Of a stretch of 64,000 nt of DNA, positions 18,033-26,175 are shown piece by piece. Positions within the stretch are counted from its first letter, which is position 1; each line of letters begins with the position of its first letter. Where the stretch lies: NCBI GenBank assembly GCA_000648925.1, contig JFHF01000005.1, forward strand, positions 1-64,000. Direction: 5' to 3'. The stretch comes from Caballeronia jiangsuensis. GTDB lineage: Bacteria > Pseudomonadota > Gammaproteobacteria > Burkholderiales > Burkholderiaceae. Both the position numbers and the translations under genes were made by a program. The notes under the pieces are model-generated. The model was not told the origin of the DNA and made no database searches. It saw nothing but the letters and a program-made list of their open reading frames with translations.

Positions 18033-18872
18033 TCAGACGTTCTTGAAGCCGAGACGCTCGCAAACCGTCTTCGACGCCCACGCGCCGTTGAGCGTGTAGA
18101 AATGCAGCCCAGGCGCGCCGCCGTCGATGAGGCGGCGGCACAGACCCGTCACCACGTCGACGCCGAATGCGCGAATCGACTCGCGATCGTCGCCGAAGCT
18201 TTCGAGCCGGCGCGCGATCCACTTCGGCACTTCCGCGCCGCACATGTCGGAGAAGCGCATCAGTTGCGTGAAGTTCGTGATCGGCATGATGCCTGGCACG
18301 ATCGGCACGTCGACGCCGAGCTTGCGTGCTTCCTCGACAAACTTGAAGTACGAATCGGCATTGAAGAAGTACTGCGTGATCGCGGAATTCGCGCCCGCCT
18401 TCACCTTGCGCGCGAAGTTTTCCAGATCGGCGCGCGGCGACTTCGATTGCGGATGGAACTCCGGATAAGCGGCCACTTCGATATTGAACCAGTCGCCGTG
18501 CTCCTGGCGAATGAACGCCACGAGTTCGGACGCATAGCGCAACTCGCCGACCGCGCCCATGCCCGAAGGCAGATCGCCACGCAACGCGACGATATGGCGA
18601 ATGCCGTGCTCACGGTACTGCGCGAGAATCGCGCGCAGATTCTCGCGCGACGAACCGATGCACGAAAGATGCGGCGCGGCTTCGAAGCCTTCCGCGGCCA
18701 TTTCGAGCACGGCGTCGAGCGTGCCTTGCTGCGTGGAGCCGCCCGCGCCGAACGTCACGGAGACGAACTTGGGCGAAAGCGTCTTCAGCTCGGCGCGGGT
18801 AGCGCGCAGCTTGTCCACGCCTTCCTGCGTCTTCGGCGGGAAAAACTCGAATGAGAGTTCGATCGGTTTCAT
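18033..18872 (-). CDS. metF: Methylenetetrahydrofolate reductase
   Basis: FAD enzyme reducing 5,10-methylene-THF to 5-methyl-THF, the methyl donor for homocysteine remethylation. It is 279 residues from MKPIELSFEFFPPKT, the usual family start; an extra 14 in-frame codons upstream are ignored. Motifs include SVTFGAGGS near 42-50, HIVALRGDLP near 97-106, and AANSAITQYFFN-like GANSAITQYFFNAD near 178. Third gene of the ahcY-YvlD-metF unit, so it should be controlled by the upstream SAH riboswitch and link methyl supply to SAH clearance. Confidence 0.94.
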   Translation of the reverse strand: MKPIELSFEFFPPKTQEGVDKLRATRAELKTLSPKFVSVTFGAGGSTQQGTLDAVLEMAAEGFEAAPHLSCIGSSRENLRAILAQYREHGIRHIVALRGDLPSGMGAVGELRYASELVAFIRQEHGDWFNIEVAAYPEFHPQSKSPRADLENFARKVKAGANSAITQYFFNADSYFKFVEEARKLGVDVPIVPGIMPITNFTQLMRFSDMCGAEVPKWIARRLESFGDDRESIRAFGVDVVTGLCRRLIDGGAPGLHFYTLNGAWASKTVCERLGFKNV

Positions 18873-18910
18873 GATGTTTTCTGACGAACGGCAGCGTTCG
18901 CGCTCCAGCG

Positions 18911-19264
18911 TCACCCGAAATTACGATTCCCGAACACCAGCGCCGACAGCAGCCACGACACGATGCTGTACAGGATCGAGCCGAAGAACGCGGACCAGAA
19001 GCCCGATACTTCGAAGCCCTTCAACAGCGACGAGCACAGCCAGAAACACAGCGCATTCACGACGAGTATGAAGAGCCCGAGCGTGACGATCGTGACCGGC
19101 AGCGTGAGGATGATGAGGACGGGTCTGATGACCGCGTTGATGAGCCCCAGCACGATTGCGATGATGAGCGCCGTACCGAAACTGCGAATGTGGATCGACG
19201 GCACCAGATAGGTGATGATCAAGAGCGCGAGCGCGTTGATCAGCCATGTCAGGAGCAGGGTCAT
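18911..19264 (-). CDS. Small membrane protein, phage-holin-like/YvlD family
   Basis: A 117-residue protein with four hydrophobic segments covering nearly all of it (MTLLLTWLINALALLIITYL, then FGTALIIAIVLGLINAVIRPV, LPVTIVTLGLFILVVNALCFW and FWSAFFGSILYSIVSWLL). This is the YvlD/phage_holin_4_2 pattern. Family function is unknown. Its fixed place between ahcY (79 bp upstream) and metF (38 bp downstream) makes it part of the methyl-cycle transcript. Whether it helps homocysteine or methionine metabolism, or is only a passenger, cannot be told from sequence. Confidence 0.85.
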   Translation of the reverse strand: MTLLLTWLINALALLIITYLVPSIHIRSFGTALIIAIVLGLINAVIRPVLIILTLPVTIVTLGLFILVVNALCFWLCSSLLKGFEVSGFWSAFFGSILYSIVSWLLSALVFGNRNFG

Positions 19265-19291
19265 CGAGGAATCTCCGGTTGATGCGTGTTG

Positions 19292-19323
19292 GTTGCGCAG
19301 GGCGATCTCCCGCCCCGCGCAAC
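19292..19323 (-). other. Stem-loop between ahcY and the YvlD-family gene
   Basis: GTTGCGC, one mismatch, GGGCG, loop, CGCCC, mismatch, GCGCAAC. It has no T run, so it is likelier an RNA-processing or stability element protecting the ahcY part of the message than a full terminator. Confidence 0.5.
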
Positions 19324-19342
19324 GATTCGCCGCCGCTCGCGA

Positions 19343-20764
19343 TTAGTAGCGGTAGTGGTTGGGCTTGAACGGACCGTTCTTGTCGACGCCGATATAGCCG
19401 GCCTGCTCATCCGACAGCACGGTCAGTTCCGCGCCGATACGGCCGAGGTGCAGGCGCGCGACCTTCTCGTCGAGATGCTTCGGCAGCACGTAGACCTTGT
19501 TCTCGTACTTCTTGCCTTGGCAGAACAGTTCGATCTGCGCGAGCGTCTGGTTGGTGAACGAGTTCGACATCACGAACGACGGATGGCCCGTCGCGCAGCC
19601 CAGGTTCACGAGACGGCCTTCAGCCAGCAGGATGATCTTCTTGCCGTCCGGGAAGACGATGTGATCGACCTGCGGCTTGATGTTGTCCCACGTGTACTGG
19701 CGCGTCGAAGCGATATCGATTTCCGAATCGAAGTGACCGATGTTGCAGACGATCGCGTTGTTGCGCATCGCCTTCATGTGGTCGTGGCTGATGACGTGGT
19801 AGTTGCCCGTCGCCGTCACGAAGATGTCCGCGCGGCTGGCGGCGTATTCCATCGTCACGACGCGGTAGCCTTCCATCGCGGCTTGCAGCGCGCAGATCGG
19901 ATCGATTTCCGTGACCCACACCGTCGCGCCCAGACCGCGCAGCGATTGCGCGCAGCCCTTGCCCACGTCGCCGTAACCGGCCACGACCGCGATCTTGCCC
20001 GCGATCATCACGTCGGTTGCGCGCTTGATGCCGTCGACGAGCGATTCGCGGCAGCCATAGAGATTGTCGAACTTCGACTTCGTGACCGAATCGTTCACGT
20101 TGATGGCGGGGAACGGCAGGCGGCCTTCCTTCTCCATCTGATACAGACGATGCACGCCCGTCGTGGTTTCTTCCGTCACGCCCTGGATGTGCGCGAGGCG
20201 CGTGGAGTACCACGTGGGATCCGCGTCCAGATGCTTGCCGATAGACTTGTACAGCGCGACCTCTTCCTCGTTCGTCGGCTTGGCGATGACCGAACGGTCC
20301 TTCTCCGCCTTCGCGCCGATGATGAGCAGCAGCGTCGCGTCGCCGCCGTCATCGAGAATCATATTGGCGAACTGACCGTTCGGCCATTCGAAGATGCGAT
20401 GCGAGAACTCCCAGTATTCGTCGAGCGATTCGCCCTTGAACGCGAACACCGGCGTGCCGCCATCGGCGATTGCGGCGGCTGCGTGATCCTGCGTCGAGAA
20501 GATGTTGCACGACGCCCAGCGCACGTCGGCGCCCAGCGCGGTCAGCGTTTCGATCAGCACGCCCGTTTGAATCGTCATGTGCAACGAGCCGGCGATGCGC
20601 GCGCCCTTCAGCGGCTGCTGCGCCTTGTATTCCTCGCGCGTCTGGATGAGGCCCGGCATCTCCGTTTCGGCGATGTCGAGTTCCTTGCGGCCCCATGCGG
20701 CGAGCGACATGTCGGCGACGACGTAATCCTTGGTATTGGAATCGAGAACTGCGGCGTTCATCAC
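19343..20764 (-). CDS. ahcY: Adenosylhomocysteinase (SAH hydrolase)
   Basis: Splits S-adenosylhomocysteine into adenosine and homocysteine with bound NAD+, relieving product inhibition of methyltransferases. At 473 residues it has the long proteobacterial form. Seen in order: [26 protein letters not shown]-equivalent [11 protein letters not shown], the NAD-binding [34 protein letters not shown], the conserved [13 protein letters not shown] lysine region and the C-terminal KPNHYRY. AGGAGG precedes the ATG by a few bases. First gene of the operon, directly behind an SAH riboswitch, which should turn it on when its substrate builds up. Confidence 0.96.
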   Translation of the reverse strand: MMNAAVLDSNTKDYVVADMSLAAWGRKELDIAETEMPGLIQTREEYKAQQPLKGARIAGSLHMTIQTGVLIETLTALGADVRWASCNIFSTQDHAAAAIADGGTPVFAFKGESLDEYWEFSHRIFEWPNGQFANMILDDGGDATLLLIIGAKAEKDRSVIAKPTNEEEVALYKSIGKHLDADPTWYSTRLAHIQGVTEETTTGVHRLYQMEKEGRLPFPAINVNDSVTKSKFDNLYGCRESLVDGIKRATDVMIAGKIAVVAGYGDVGKGCAQSLRGLGATVWVTEIDPICALQAAMEGYRVVTMEYAASRADIFVTATGNYHVISHDHMKAMRNNAIVCNIGHFDSEIDIASTRQYTWDNIKPQVDHIVFPDGKKIILLAEGRLVNLGCATGHPSFVMSNSFTNQTLAQIELFCQGKKYENKVYVLPKHLDEKVARLHLGRIGAELTVLSDEQAGYIGVDKNGPFKPNHYRY

Positions 20765-20794
20765 GCCCTCCTTTCTAAATAGTCTAGAAATGTT

Positions 20795-20926
20795 GACGTG
20801 AGCGCCGTTCGATGCGGTGGCTCAGCGGGCGCCTTGATTGCGTGGCGCTTTCGAACCGTCCGGATTGAATGCTTCCGAGCCTGGCGGCCTGCGTGTTTTC
20901 TGGCCGTCGCAACGCTCCTCGGAAGC
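20795..20926 (-). promoter_or_regulatory. S-adenosylhomocysteine (SAH) riboswitch
   Basis: On the minus strand the leader reads CCGAGGAGCGTTGCGAC at its 5' side, CCAGGCTCGG about 25 nt later and AACGGCGCTCACG at its 3' side. These are the conserved blocks of the SAH riboswitch: CCGAG pairs with CTCGG, and GAGCG with CGCTC. It lies 30 bp before the ahcY ATG, and the family is known to switch on ahcY operons when SAH is high. The identification is by recalled consensus, not a covariance search. Confidence 0.9.
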
Positions 20927-20934
20927 GAGCGTCG

Positions 20935-20961
20935 ATTGTAGCAAAGTCTCGCAGTGGGCAA
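20935..20961 (-). promoter_or_regulatory. Promoter of the ahcY operon
   Basis: TACAAT (minus strand, 20940-20935) is a good sigma-70 -10 box, 15-16 bp downstream of TTGCCC. Transcription would start about 7 bp further on, immediately before the riboswitch, which is where it should. Confidence 0.6.
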
Positions 20962-21026
20962 CGGCGCTCCGACGAGGCCGATTTGATTTTTCGTTGAGAT
21001 TTCCGCGACGGCGCGTTCGTCCGTCT

Positions 21027-21770
21027 TCAGTCGCCTTGCCAGACTGACTTCCGGGCATTTTGCAGAAAGCGCTCGGCGGCTTCGCGAAAAGCCTGCTTCT
21101 CGTGATCCGGCGTTTCGAGGACGCCCATCCCGCGATAAAAATAACGCGCCACATGGCTCGCGGAATGATAGTGCATACGCACGCGCTGTCGGTCGACCAT
21201 GCGAAAGCAGCCATAGATTTCCACGATAGCCTGGAACATGGCGCTGTCTTCCCCGCCGAACTGGCGGAAATTCTCGTCGATGGGGAAGCCGCCCAAGGCC
21301 AGGAATACGGCGCGCCGGATGACCAGACTGCTCGTGACCGTGTCGCTCATGGTGGCCGCTAGCTTTTCGAAATCGGAGAACGCATAAATCTCCGATGGGA
21401 AGCCGGCGTACTGCACGTCGAGGCGAACCGCCGGCTGCAGCGGATTGGCGTGCAAGAACGACGACGCATCGCTCACCGCGTTCGGCAGATATTCGTCGTC
21501 CGCGTCGAGAAAGGCCAGCACTGGGAAAGCTGCGTGCTGCGCTGCAAGGTTGCGGGCTTTCGCGGGACCACCGTTCTCAGGCATCCGAAGCAGTTGGACT
21601 CTTGCATCTTTCAGCGCGTAGTACGCCGCGACTTCCCGGGAAGCGTCGTCGGAGCAATCGTCCACGACGATAATCTGTCCCGCTTGCGCCTGCGCGAGGC
21701 AGCTATCCAGCGCTCGCGCAAGCGTTCTGACCGCGTTGTAGCAGGGAATAATGATGGACACGCGCTGCAT
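21027..21770 (-). CDS. Family 2 glycosyltransferase
   Basis: A 247-residue GT-A fold enzyme. It opens MQRVSIIIPCYNAVRTLARAL, has the UDP-sugar region QIIVVDDCSDDAS near residues 32-44 and MPENGGPAKARNLAAQ near 63-78, then the metal-binding DADDEY (DXD) near 88-93 and a late GGEDSAMF. No membrane segment is seen, so it is cytosolic or peripheral. No polysaccharide genes surround it, hence acceptor and donor are unknown. It stands alone between ahcY and lrgB. Confidence 0.85.
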   Translation of the reverse strand: MQRVSIIIPCYNAVRTLARALDSCLAQAQAGQIIVVDDCSDDASREVAAYYALKDARVQLLRMPENGGPAKARNLAAQHAAFPVLAFLDADDEYLPNAVSDASSFLHANPLQPAVRLDVQYAGFPSEIYAFSDFEKLAATMSDTVTSSLVIRRAVFLALGGFPIDENFRQFGGEDSAMFQAIVEIYGCFRMVDRQRVRMHYHSASHVARYFYRGMGVLETPDHEKQAFREAAERFLQNARKSVWQGD

Positions 21771-21865
21771 GATCGATTGCCGTTTTGAGATGCAGCTTTA
21801 TCGCATCCGACCGGCTCGTGCACACCGTTGAATACTCCGAAATCTGCGATCGATCGCGAAATTGA

Positions 21866-22588
21866 CTAAAACGGCAAAACGCTCAGCAACGGCGCGAGCA
21901 GCACCATCGCGACGCCTGCGATCATCATCGTGAGACTCGCGACGACGCCCTCTTCGCTGCCGAGTTCGCGCGCCTTCGCCGTGCCGACGCCGTGCGCCGC
22001 CGCGCCGAACAACGCGCCGCGCGCGAGCCGCGTGCGCAACGGCACGAGCGCGAGCACGATTTCGCCGAACAGCATGCCGCAGACACCCGTCGCGATCACG
22101 AAAAGCGCGGTCAAATCCTTCGGCGCATGGATCTTGTCGGAGACGGCGAGCGCGAAGGGCGTCGAAACCGAGCGCGTCGCGAGGCTGCGCTGCAATTCCG
22201 GCGACAGATGCAGCAGCTTCGCGAGCATCAGCGATCCACCGACCGCCACCAGAATCCCGACCGTCACGCCGACCGTCAGCGAAATCCAGTGACGCTTGAT
22301 GAGCGCGCGGTATTCATAGATCGGCACCGCGAACGCGACGGTCGCCGGACCGAGCAGCCACATGAGCCAGCGCGTGTCGGCGAAATAAACCGAGTACGGA
22401 ATGCGCGCCATCACGACGACGAGCGCGAGCACGGCCGGCACGGCCAGCAACGGCGTGAGCCACGGCTGCCGGAAGCGCGCGTAAAGATGCTTGGCCGCGA
22501 AATACAGCGCGACGGTCAGCACGAAGCAACCCGCCGCGATGAGCCGCGCGGCGTCGTCTGCGATGAGAGCGGCGAAGAAATGGTTCAT
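21866..22588 (-). CDS. LrgB/CidB family membrane protein
   Basis: A 240-residue inner-membrane protein beginning MNHFFAALIADDAARL, with about seven hydrophobic helices and the signatures TRSVSTPFALAVSDKI and ALFGAAAHGVGTAKARELG. In other bacteria LrgB/CidB works with the LrgA/CidA holin-like partner in autolysis control or in export of pyruvate, glycolate and similar small acids. The start chosen lies 10 bp after the lrgA stop; 27 more in-frame codons overlap lrgA. Confidence 0.9.
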   Translation of the reverse strand: MNHFFAALIADDAARLIAAGCFVLTVALYFAAKHLYARFRQPWLTPLLAVPAVLALVVVMARIPYSVYFADTRWLMWLLGPATVAFAVPIYEYRALIKRHWISLTVGVTVGILVAVGGSLMLAKLLHLSPELQRSLATRSVSTPFALAVSDKIHAPKDLTALFVIATGVCGMLFGEIVLALVPLRTRLARGALFGAAAHGVGTAKARELGSEEGVVASLTMMIAGVAMVLLAPLLSVLPF

Positions 22589-22598
22589 CTCGGCGTGC

Positions 22599-23042
22599 TC
22601 AGGCCCGCGCGGCATGCCGCGCCACGAGCGCGCGACGCAATGCGAGGCGGCGTTCGAGGCCTGCCGCACGGTCGACCGCGAACGCCACGGCCACCATCAC
22701 CATCAGCGTTCCCCCGACGACGACGAGCGCGAGGCGCCAGCCGTCTTCCATGAAGAGGCCGCCGTACTGGACCGCCGCGACTGCCGCCGGGATGAAGAAC
22801 AGCAGCATGTCCGAGAGCAGCCAGTCCGCGCCCGCCTTCACCCAGCGCGGCGCGATGCCGCCGCAGAACAGAAGCGCGAGCAGCGCGACCAGACCGACCA
22901 CGCCGCCCGGCACCGGCAGCGACAGCTTGCGCGCGACGAAATCCGCCGCGACCCAGATCGCCGCGAGCGCGGCGGACTGCACCACGACGCGCAGAAAGCG
23001 GCCGAAGGCGGATTGCGGATGAGTCATGACGACAGCGGACAT
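22599..23042 (-). CDS. LrgA/CidA family holin-like protein
   Basis: A 147-residue membrane protein from MSAVVMTHPQSAFGR, with four hydrophobic helices and the family motif LPVPGGVVGLVALLALLF near residues 44-61 and LLSDMLLFFIPAAVAAV near 78-94. First gene of the lrgA-lrgB pair, divergent from a LysR-type regulator across 114 bp containing a clear inverted repeat. Confidence 0.88.
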   Translation of the reverse strand: MSAVVMTHPQSAFGRFLRVVVQSAALAAIWVAADFVARKLSLPVPGGVVGLVALLALLFCGGIAPRWVKAGADWLLSDMLLFFIPAAVAAVQYGGLFMEDGWRLALVVVGGTLMVMVAVAFAVDRAAGLERRLALRRALVARHAARA

Positions 23043-23053
23043 GGCGGGCTCTT

Positions 23054-23123
23054 GGATTAGGGTTAACCTGTAGCCCGAGTATATGGGCGCACCTAGCATA
23101 ATAAAAATGAATTAACCTTATCC
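23054..23123. promoter_or_regulatory. Inverted repeat in the lrgA/LysR divergent promoter region
   Basis: GGATTAGGGTTAACC at 23054-23068 faces GAATTAACCTTATCC at 23109-23123, 15-nt arms matching at 11 of 15 positions when inverted. Between them lies an AT-rich stretch (AGCATAATAAAAATG) suited to -10 boxes for both genes. The geometry fits binding of a LysR tetramer. Confidence 0.55.
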
Positions 23124-23156
23124 AAAACATTCCGAACTGGAATTCTGGAGCCGAAG

Positions 23157-24101
23157 ATGGAATTGCGCGCCTTGCGGTACTTCATCGAAGTCGTGAAGCA
23201 GAAGAGCTTCACCGCCGCCGCCGAGCACATGTTCGTGACGCAGCCGACCATCAGCAAAATGGTGAAGGCGCTGGAGGATGAAGTCGGCTCGCCGCTGCTT
23301 CTGCGCGAAGGCCGCCAGATGGTGCTGACCGACGCCGGGCAGATCGTCTATCAGCGCGGCGTCGAGGTGCTGGCGGCGCACGCGCGGCTGGAGGCCGAGC
23401 TGAACGATCTCGGCACGTTCGGTCGCGGCACGCTGACGATAGGCATTCCGCCGATGGGCGGTTCGCTTTTCACGCCCGCGATCGCGGCGTTCCGGCGTCG
23501 CTATCCGAAGGTCGAGCTCAAGTTGTTCGAGCGCGGCTCGAAGGCGATCGAGGCGGCGCTGATCGATGGCGAACTGGAACTGGGCGGCGTCTTGCAGCCC
23601 GTCGATACCGCGATGTTCGACGTCCTGCCCGTCAGCCGGCAAGTTCTGTGGCTCGTCGCGCAGAAGGGTTCGCGCTGGGACGATGCCCGCGAAGTCGCAC
23701 TCACCGATCTCGCCGCCGAGCCCTTCGTGTTCTACGGCGAGAGCCTCGCGCTCAACGACGTCGTGCTCAACGCGTGCCGCGAGGCGGGTTTCGCGCCGAC
23801 GATCGTCGGTCGCAGCGGGCACTGGGATTTCATGGCGGCGCTCGTGCAGGCGGGCATCGGCATCGCGCTGCTGCCCGCGCCGTATTGCCGCCGGCTCGAC
23901 GCGAACGCGTTTACCTGCCGTCGGGTCGTGGCGCCGGAGATTCACTGGGATATGGCGCTCGGCTGGCGGCGCAACGGTTATCTGTCGCACGCGGCGCGCG
24001 CGTGGATCGAAGTCGCGCGCGAAATGCTGCCGGCGAATCTCGATCAGGATTTCATGGCCGATGGATTCCCGCGCGCCCGACGCGACACCCCGAATACATG
24101 A
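23157..24101 (+). CDS. LysR family transcriptional regulator, probable controller of lrgAB
   Basis: A 314-residue regulator. The N-terminal winged helix reads MELRALRYFIEVVKQKSFTAAAEHMFVTQPTISKMVKALEDEVG, the classical LysR helix-turn-helix in residues 1-60. The effector domain follows, with TLTIGIPPMGG at 93-103 and GIGIALLPAPY near 240. Divergence from lrgA with a shared inverted repeat suggests that it regulates lrgAB, as CidR does for cidABC; the ligand is unknown. A strong terminator follows. Confidence 0.9.
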   Translation: MELRALRYFIEVVKQKSFTAAAEHMFVTQPTISKMVKALEDEVGSPLLLREGRQMVLTDAGQIVYQRGVEVLAAHARLEAELNDLGTFGRGTLTIGIPPMGGSLFTPAIAAFRRRYPKVELKLFERGSKAIEAALIDGELELGGVLQPVDTAMFDVLPVSRQVLWLVAQKGSRWDDAREVALTDLAAEPFVFYGESLALNDVVLNACREAGFAPTIVGRSGHWDFMAALVQAGIGIALLPAPYCRRLDANAFTCRRVVAPEIHWDMALGWRRNGYLSHAARAWIEVAREMLPANLDQDFMADGFPRARRDTPNT

Positions 24102-24121
24102 CACGCCGACCCAAAATGCGA

Positions 24122-24160
24122 AACGCGCCGGCCGCTAAGAGCGGACCGGCGCGTTTTTTT
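24122..24160 (+). terminator. Strong intrinsic terminator after the LysR gene
   Basis: GCGCCGGCCGCT, loop AAG, AGCGGACCGGCGC with one bulge, then GTTTTTTT. It lies between convergent genes; the T run favours the LysR direction. Confidence 0.9.
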
Positions 24161-24185
24161 CAGCGAGTTCCGGGCTTTTCCGGGA

Positions 24186-25865
24186 TCAGTTCAATTCCTT
24201 GAACTCGATCCGGCGATTTGCCGCGCGACCCTCGCGCGTCGCGTTGTCCGCGATCGGATGGGCGTCGCCGAAACCTTCCGCCGTGAGCGTGTCCGCCGGC
24301 GCGCCGTGCTGGATCAGATAGCTGCGCACGGCTTGCGCACGCTTCTTCGACAAGTGCAGATTCGACGCCGGATTGCCCGAACTGTCCGAATAGCCGCCGA
24401 TCCGCAGCTTGACCGGCTTGCCCGCCGTGCTGCATTCCTTCAACGACTTCGCGGACTGGGCGAGTTCGTCCAGTGCGGCGTGAGGCAGCGCGTTCGATGC
24501 GAAGCCGAAGGTGATCGGATGCAGATTCAGATTCTTCGCGGCGTCGCCGGCGGCGCAACTCGCTGCGGACTGCGCGTCGGAGGCGGCCAGGGCCTTTGCT
24601 GCGGCCTTGGTGTCGGTTGCGGCGATCGTCCAGCCTTCGCCGAAGAACGACTTCAGCTTGTCCATCCAGCCGAGCTTCGGATCGCCCGCGCGGCCGTCCA
24701 GATCGATCTTGTCGCCCGCGATGCGCACTTTCGCGCCCGGCAGCATCATGACCGGCAGCAGGCCGTCGAGCTTGGCGATCCACGCAGCAGGCTTCCTGTC
24801 CGGATCGACGGCGACCTTCGCGTGGAATTTGTCCGCGCCGAGCTTCGCCGCGAGTGCGTCGATCAACTGGTGCTTCTCCTCGTCGCTGTTGACCGTGGCG
24901 GTCAGCGTGGGAACGCCGGATGCATCGACTGCGACCGACATCGTCGAGTCCTTGCCCGGCAGCGCGACGGGCGCCGACGATTCATCGGGAGTTGCCGATG
25001 CCGTCGCCGACGTGTCGGAAGCGGCGGCTGCGTTCGAAGCCGAATCGGACAGCGCGTCCGGCTTCGCCTGGGGCGCGGCGTCCTGCTCCGGTTTTTCCGT
25101 CGAGCAACCGCGACCGATCAGAACCGCAAGCAGAGCGAGCGCGGCGGCGAGCGCAACCCACCACCATTTCTTCTTGCGGGCGGTTTCCTTGACGGGCTGA
25201 TCGATCGCGACAGGCGCTTCCGGCGGCTGCGAGAAGGCCGCCGCTTCCTGCGTCGCCGGATGTTCGAGGTGCGCCGCCACGGCCTTCAGCCGCGACGCGA
25301 CACCGGCGAGGAACGCGCCGACCGAACCGAGACCGAGCGCATTGGCGAACGCATCGGTCAGGTTCGCGCGCACCACCGGCAACTGATGACCGAGGAGCGT
25401 CGGAAGCTGTTCAGGATTGCCGTTGTGCTGCGTGAGATGGCGCTTGAGCACGCCGAAGAGCGTCGCGACGACCACGCCGATCAGCGTGCGCGTGGCGCTC
25501 GCCGCGACGCCCGTATATTCGGCGATGCGCTCGGCGAGCACATTGATGCTGTCGTGCGAGGCGACCGCCGAATCGGCCTTCGCGCCGGCATCGACGAGCG
25601 TTTTGAAGCCATCGTCCTGAATGGCGAAATGCGGCAGTTCTTCCGCGATCAGCGCGTTCGTGCCCGGCGCCATGATCGACGCGAACAGATTGCGCGCGCC
25701 TTCGAGCGACGACGCCTTGTTCATCATCGCGCCGATGAGCGCCGGACCGCACAGCGACACCACGCGCTTGGCCGATTCCGGCGCGCAGCCGATACGCCCG
25801 GAAATGTGTTGCAAGACGCTTTCTGTCAAAGCGTTCTGGACAAGTTGATTGAGGTTGATGCTCAT
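24186..25865 (-). CDS. DUF937 and OmpA-domain envelope protein
   Basis: A 559-residue protein with an unusual domain order. Residues 1-200 resemble DUF937/YidB-type helical repeats (MSINLNQLVQNALTESVLQHI...). A lysine-flanked membrane helix KKKWWWVALAAALALLAVLIG spans about 230-250. A low-complexity Ala/Ser/Asp segment and a BON-like middle with VDASGVPTLTATVNSDEEK follow. The C-terminal OmpA/MotB domain has LRIGGYSDSSGNPASNLHLSKKRAQAVRSYLI and GFGDAHPIADNATREGRAANRRIEF, the peptidoglycan-binding motif. The topology implies an inner-membrane anchor with the OmpA part in the periplasm. Role unknown; an envelope-tethering or stress function is an inference. Confidence 0.82.
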   Translation of the reverse strand: MSINLNQLVQNALTESVLQHISGRIGCAPESAKRVVSLCGPALIGAMMNKASSLEGARNLFASIMAPGTNALIAEELPHFAIQDDGFKTLVDAGAKADSAVASHDSINVLAERIAEYTGVAASATRTLIGVVVATLFGVLKRHLTQHNGNPEQLPTLLGHQLPVVRANLTDAFANALGLGSVGAFLAGVASRLKAVAAHLEHPATQEAAAFSQPPEAPVAIDQPVKETARKKKWWWVALAAALALLAVLIGRGCSTEKPEQDAAPQAKPDALSDSASNAAAASDTSATASATPDESSAPVALPGKDSTMSVAVDASGVPTLTATVNSDEEKHQLIDALAAKLGADKFHAKVAVDPDRKPAAWIAKLDGLLPVMMLPGAKVRIAGDKIDLDGRAGDPKLGWMDKLKSFFGEGWTIAATDTKAAAKALAASDAQSAASCAAGDAAKNLNLHPITFGFASNALPHAALDELAQSAKSLKECSTAGKPVKLRIGGYSDSSGNPASNLHLSKKRAQAVRSYLIQHGAPADTLTAEGFGDAHPIADNATREGRAANRRIEFKELN

Positions 25866-26175
25866 TGAGAATGCTTCCGTGAAAGGCGTTATTGCATCCG
25901 CCCGAATAGGCGAGCCGATTATCGGTTCGGGGTCCTGCGCGTCATTGGGGCGGGAGTAACAATCGGATTTATCTCAGTGATCGGCGCTTTAGGAATGCGC
26001 ATCAGAACGGTGTGTGTGAGTCTGAAAAGAACGATGCCTCTACACGTCCGACCAATGCGCGGCCTATGATTCTTGAATTCGAGATGGCGTCCGGGACAGT
26101 GGAACGGCTGTTGCGCCCGCCCGACAGTGACGAATTCCCGCGCCGCCGATCCGCGCGCAAAGAAGGAGGCCGACG
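25866..26175. other. Divergent intergenic region between the OmpA-domain gene and the acyl-CoA dehydrogenase gene
   Basis: About 310 bp, more AT-rich than the flanking genes, serving as promoter region in both directions. AAGAAGGAGGCCGACG just before 26176 is a good ribosome site for the dehydrogenase. A 111-codon open frame beginning at 26012 runs into the next gene in another frame and is not convincing. No hairpin or known binding site stands out. Confidence 0.4.
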
